A stretch of 34,466 bases of DNA, taken from assembly GCA_903854655.1 (NCBI GenBank), contig CAINXC010000526.1, forward strand, positions 1-34,466, read 5' to 3'. Positions within the stretch are counted from its first letter, which is position 1. Each line of letters starts with the position of its first letter. Positions 31,214 to 34,466 of the stretch are shown here, one piece after another. This DNA comes from an uncultured Verrucomicrobiota bacterium. Lineage in GTDB: Bacteria > Verrucomicrobiota > Verrucomicrobiia > Verrucomicrobiales > Verrucomicrobiaceae. A program made the position numbers and the translations under genes. The notes below the pieces were generated by a model. That model was given only the letters and a program-made list of their open reading frames with translations, made no database searches and was not told the DNA's origin.

Positions 31214-31937
31214 GAAGGGCCGGGATTCGTGCCGCAGGCTCGCAGAACCGAAGCCGGTGGCGCGGTAGGACACGAACGCACCCGCCGGTTTGCCATTGCA
31301 AACAGAACCCATATGCGGAACCACCAAGATTGACCGCGAGAAGATCGCTGCCTTTTGTCGTGAGCGCGGTGCGCGATGAGCTGGTGGGGGTGGAATTACG
31401 TCGGGTGTCACGATCACTCCTTCCCCCGACCTTCATGCGCAAGCTCTGGGATTTCGTCGAAGAAGTCACTTTTCAGTCGCGTTTTCCCGCATATTGTCGA
31501 ATGCGGGTTAGTACAGAGGAGTCGATCCCATCGAAAGCCATCAAAAAACCATATTTTAACCATACATTTTCTTACTCGCAAGGCCGATTTAATGATGCTA
31601 TGCCTCCCCACAATCAAGGTAATCAGTTGCCTCCGCTCTGTTTTCTCCTTGCGGCAACGGTGTCCGCGACTCGTCGCTTTCGGTGAACTCGATCAAGACA
31701 AACGACTCCTGGATAATCGCTCTGCAGCAGAGGCTGTGCAGTGTGAGGCGCTCAAATGTCCGTGTTCAATAAACCGGGCCATGGCTTTTCTGTCCGTCGA
31801 CGAAAGGGCGGAGAAATACACTGTCCGCTTGCGCTTCGGTAATGAAGGGAGTGTCCGACCGGACATGGTCAGCAGGCAGGAGTTTCCCTGCGAGCAATCG
31901 TGTTTCGTCATTTAAATTTCGTAGCCGTCTCCATTTC
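31214..31937. other. 724-base gene-poor, more AT-rich region
   Basis: This is the longest noncoding stretch here and is visibly less GC-rich than the surroundings, especially 31500-31620. No frame has a credible start with protein-like composition. At 31326-31379 a short frame reads KIDREKIAAFCRERGAR then stops, reminiscent of the start of a small nucleotidyltransferase (MNT type), possibly a decayed fragment. TGTCCG-AC-CGGACA at 31852-31865 is a short palindrome. It may hold the promoter of the locus that starts at 31938 and a boundary of acquired DNA. Confidence 0.55.
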
Positions 31938-33143
31938 ATGTCAATTTACAAGCGCCTCCCGGTTCCTGCTCCTCTGAAAAATTTTGTTTTGTCCGGCCTC
32001 AAATCTCTGCGCTGGACGAGAGGAGCCTGGCGCGAAGCCCTGAGCGACCAATTTCATGGCCTTGGCGATGACTGCGGGCCTCAGGCAGCGATTGATGCGG
32101 GTTTGCTCTGGCTTGGCGTGGCGCAGGACAACACGGCTTCCGGGGATGGCGGCATCGCCAGGCACTACAGCCCGCTGACGGGCTGGGCCGCTTCTTATCC
32201 CGAGACCACTGGCTATGCCATTCCAACTTTGCTGTTGCATGGCAGCCTTCGCGCTGATGCGGGGCTGTTGGACCGCGCCCGTCGCGCCTTGGACTGGCTG
32301 CTGTCCATCCAGATGGCGAACGGGGCGTTCCAGGGCAGCACCATAGGAGTGACACCTGTGGTGGCGGTCACTTTTGACACCGGCCAGATCCTTATGGGCC
32401 TGGCCGCAGGCGCAAGGACCTTTGGCGAGCCTTACACCACGTCCATGGGACGGGCCGCCGACTGGCTGACGCAGACACAATCCCCGGATGGAGCATGGCG
32501 CACACCCAACCCCTATGTGGACACACCCGAGGGCACCGTGCGCACCTTCGAAACACATGTGGCGTGGGGGTTGCTTGAGGCTTCGCGGGTGAACCCTGAT
32601 ACGCCATGGGCGGAGGCGGGACTGAAGAACATTCGCTGGGCGCTCACCCATCAGAAACCTAACGGATGGTTTGCCAACTGCTGCCTGGACTACCCGGAAG
32701 AGCCTTTGACGCACACGCTGGCCTACGCCTTGCGGGGTGTCATCGAGGGATATCGCCTGGTTCGCGATCCTGCATTGCTGGAAGCCAGTTTGAGGACTGC
32801 GTCGGGGCTTGCCAAATGCATTGATGCCAATGGTTTCCTGCCTGGCCGGCTTGACAGTGAATGGCGACCGCGCTCGAAGTGGGCATGCCTCACCGGCACT
32901 GCGCAAACCGCCATCTGCCTGATGCTGCTGCACCAGGAAACCCAGGACAGTGCTCTTCGCGCCGCCGCCCTGCGTGCCAGCCGCTACGTGCGGCGCACGC
33001 TCAGCCTCGACGGCGCCCCAGAGACGCGAGGCGGGGTCAAAGGCTCATTTCCCGTCTCGGGTAAGTACGGCCACTTTCAATACCTCAATTGGGCTTGCAA
33101 GTTTATGATCGACGCGAACGCTCTGGAACTCGGCCTTCAATAA
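31938..33143 (+). CDS. Prenyltransferase/squalene-cyclase-fold protein
   Basis: 401 residues with an alpha/alpha-barrel character. Repeated helical units carry QW-like and Trp/Gly-rich motifs: 'YPETTGYAIPTLLLHG', 'ALDWLLSIQMANGAFQG', 'AADWLTQTQSPDGAWRTPNPY', 'NIRWALTHQKPNGWFANCCLD'. This is how prenyltransferase- and squalene-oxidase-repeat proteins look in bacterial exopolysaccharide and exosortase loci, where their role is unknown. No aspartate-rich active-site motif of a true cyclase (DxDD) is visible. No signal peptide. I chose ATG 31938 because the upstream extension reads noncoding-like DNA. The next gene starts 8 bases after the stop and is probably in the same operon. Confidence 0.75.
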   Translation: MSIYKRLPVPAPLKNFVLSGLKSLRWTRGAWREALSDQFHGLGDDCGPQAAIDAGLLWLGVAQDNTASGDGGIARHYSPLTGWAASYPETTGYAIPTLLLHGSLRADAGLLDRARRALDWLLSIQMANGAFQGSTIGVTPVVAVTFDTGQILMGLAAGARTFGEPYTTSMGRAADWLTQTQSPDGAWRTPNPYVDTPEGTVRTFETHVAWGLLEASRVNPDTPWAEAGLKNIRWALTHQKPNGWFANCCLDYPEEPLTHTLAYALRGVIEGYRLVRDPALLEASLRTASGLAKCIDANGFLPGRLDSEWRPRSKWACLTGTAQTAICLMLLHQETQDSALRAAALRASRYVRRTLSLDGAPETRGGVKGSFPVSGKYGHFQYLNWACKFMIDANALELGLQ

Positions 33144-33151
33144 AACACGTC

Positions 33152-34466
33152 ATGCCATTACGCTTTGAAATGATCGTTTCCCCGGACGAAGCGCTCATCC
33201 ACGAGCTCGCAGGGCGTGAGGCGGAAAACCCCTTCATCACGCCCGCCTTCGCGCGCGGTCAGTCATTGCTGGGATTCACTCCCTGCGCGCTTGTGTTGCG
33301 ACTGGGTGACGAGCTCCAGCAGGGCTGCCTGGCCTTTATGAAGAAAGGCAGGCTCTCCAGCAGCCTTGACATCCGCTGGCTGCCGGAGCTTCCCGCCGAA
33401 TCCCCATTCTGGCCGGGATTGGTGGCAGCCTGCAAAAAACTGGGCATATGGGATCTAACCATCTGCGCGGTCACAGCCTCGAACGATCCCATCCCTGCGC
33501 TGGGGCCGGTGACATTTCGCGAGAGCGGCACCGAATACCATCTGTCACTGCGTGGAGGCAGCACCCCGGTTCCCTCCAGTTCCAATCACCGGCGCAGCCT
33601 CACAAAGGCGCAAAAGGGCGGGGTGACCCTTCATCGCACAGTCGCCGCAGAGGCCGTGGCAGCGCATACGGGACTGATGGAGGCTTCCATGGATCGACGC
33701 GAGGCGCGCGGTGAGAATGTGGCCGGCAGCGCTCAGCAACGATACTATTTTCAAATGGTCTCTGCCGGTGCGGGCGAGTTTTTTCAGGTCCGCCACGCGG
33801 ATGGCACAGCGCTGTCCTCCATCTTTCTGCTTCGCTCATCCGCCGGAGCCTACTACCAGAGCGCCGGCACGTCTCCGCAAGGCATGAGCCTTGGTGCCTC
33901 GCCCTTCTTGATCTGGAACACGGCGGACACATTGCGCAAGGAAGGCGTGACCTGCTTCAGCCTGGGAGGCACCACCCTGGACAACACCGGCCTGGTTCGC
34001 TTCAAAAGCGGCTTTGGCGCGGCGGAGGTGCCGTTCCTGAGCCTGGGCTTCGGCCTGGCCCCCGCATGGAAGCGCAAGCTGCGCACCGCCTTGCGCAAGC
34101 TGCGCACGGAGCCTGGGAGCATCCTTCGCGAGCTCTTCCATGTCGACACCTACATGGCGTATGCCAGCGACCTCCCCATGGCGCCTGAGGCGGAGGCCAG
34201 CCCCGGACTTACGGTTGAAAAACTGGACGATCAACGGCTGCGCGACCTGTGCCGCGCGCAGCCCGAATTCCACCGCCAGGCGGAGCGTATTGATGAGTTC
34301 GGCTACAACGACGCCTGGGGCGTCCTGCAGGAAGGAGAACTGGTGCATGTCTCCTGGCTGGTCACGCCAGATCACGACCGGCTGAACCCGGAACGCAACA
34401 TCAGGCTGAGGGATGGCGAAGTGGAAATCACCCATTGTTACACGGCCGCCGCGCACCGGGGCCGGA
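33152..34466 (+). CDS. FemAB-like / GNAT acyltransferase fusion, 3' end outside window
   Basis: The frame opens at ATG 33152 and is still open at the last base, so 438 codons are visible. Residues ~1-330 resemble the FemAB/FemX double-GNAT family, which adds aminoacyl groups to cell-wall peptides and has relatives in exosortase-associated loci: the segment 'FSLGGTTLDNTGLVRFKSGFGA' (~267-289) is typical. After ~350 a second domain begins ('LTVEKLDDQRLRDL...'), and its end 'THCYTAAAHRGR' (~427-438) looks like the start of the acetyl-CoA loop of a GNAT domain. The fusion is unusual. It follows the prenyltransferase-fold gene by 8 bases. The donor (aminoacyl-tRNA or acyl-CoA) cannot be decided from the fragment. 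Confidence 0.72.
   Translation, partial: MPLRFEMIVSPDEALIHELAGREAENPFITPAFARGQSLLGFTPCALVLRLGDELQQGCLAFMKKGRLSSSLDIRWLPELPAESPFWPGLVAACKKLGIWDLTICAVTASNDPIPALGPVTFRESGTEYHLSLRGGSTPVPSSSNHRRSLTKAQKGGVTLHRTVAAEAVAAHTGLMEASMDRREARGENVAGSAQQRYYFQMVSAGAGEFFQVRHADGTALSSIFLLRSSAGAYYQSAGTSPQGMSLGASPFLIWNTADTLRKEGVTCFSLGGTTLDNTGLVRFKSGFGAAEVPFLSLGFGLAPAWKRKLRTALRKLRTEPGSILRELFHVDTYMAYASDLPMAPEAEASPGLTVEKLDDQRLRDLCRAQPEFHRQAERIDEFGYNDAWGVLQEGELVHVSWLVTPDHDRLNPERNIRLRDGEVEITHCYTAAAHRGR

Noticed and set aside
31376-31915. Possible 179-residue gene in the gene-poor region
   Set aside because: Composition is rich in Ser, Arg, Cys and Leu, with no start context or familiar pattern, and it overlaps competing frames of equal quality.
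1-34466. tRNA, rRNA, CRISPR arrays, IS elements, prophage genes
   Set aside because: I saw no tRNA T-loop signature, no regular spaced repeats, no transposase motif and no phage structural genes. A tRNAscan-SE or ISfinder run would be decisive.

Overview
The window is GC-rich, densely coded chromosomal DNA. It resembles a member of the PVC superphylum, most likely a Verrucomicrobiota of the Verrucomicrobium/Prosthecobacter type. The reasons are many secreted proteins of unknown function, a Ser/Thr kinase fused to PEGA and FGE-sulfatase-like modules, a Uma2 protein, few Shine-Dalgarno sites, and intergenic spaces filled with small palindromes and dispersed repeats. This assignment is an inference from style, not from a marker gene. 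No rRNA, tRNA, CRISPR array, insertion sequence or phage gene was seen.

Layout. 1-4.0 kb (+): the 3' part of a Gln/Gly-rich coiled-coil protein, then a RapA-type SNF2 ATPase. 4.0-6.2 kb (-): a coupled pair made of an anchored protein and an orphan Mn/Zn-type ABC ATPase, then a TIGR01777 sugar-epimerase relative. 6.3-12.5 kb (+): a DUF2905 protein, two exported proteins, an O-methyltransferase, a two-gene Fe-S module (HdrA-like small Cys protein plus ferredoxin), a Uma2 nuclease-fold protein and an exported alpha/alpha-barrel protein. 12.95-16.3 kb (-): the kinase, with an 11-base homopolymer at its first codons, and a LolA-like exported protein. 16.4-18.7 kb (+): a GT39/GT83-like membrane glycosyltransferase with a GT2 partner. 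18.8-20.0 kb (-): an MBL-fold hydrolase and a possible small ORF. 20.3-23.0 kb: an exported esterase, a small lipoprotein too short for routine calling, a frameshifted exported protein and a coupled pair of exported/anchored proteins. 23.3-24.8 kb (+): an SDR dehydrogenase and a LutA-like CCG protein. 25.2-30.2 kb (-): a membrane protein that may be an anti-sigma factor, an ECF sigma factor, FolB, an ankyrin/L,D-transpeptidase fusion, an exported glutathione peroxidase and a large exported protein. 30.4-31.2 kb (+): an exported alpha/beta hydrolase. 31.2-31.9 kb: a gene-poor, more AT-rich stretch. 31.9 kb to the end (+): a prenyltransferase-fold protein and a FemAB-like/GNAT fusion cut by the window edge, probably the start of a surface-glycan locus.

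Much of the content concerns the cell envelope: glycosyl transfer, L,D-crosslinking, lipoprotein-type carriers, FemAB-like transfer and exported hydrolases. Extracytoplasmic signalling (kinase, ECF sigma with a membrane partner) and redox work (Fe-S module, LutA, glutathione peroxidase) come next. The best leads for undescribed biology are the Fe-S pair, the homopolymer at the kinase start, the sigma/membrane-protein pair without a zinc anti-sigma motif, the ankyrin/L,D-transpeptidase fusion and the truncated right-hand glycan locus.
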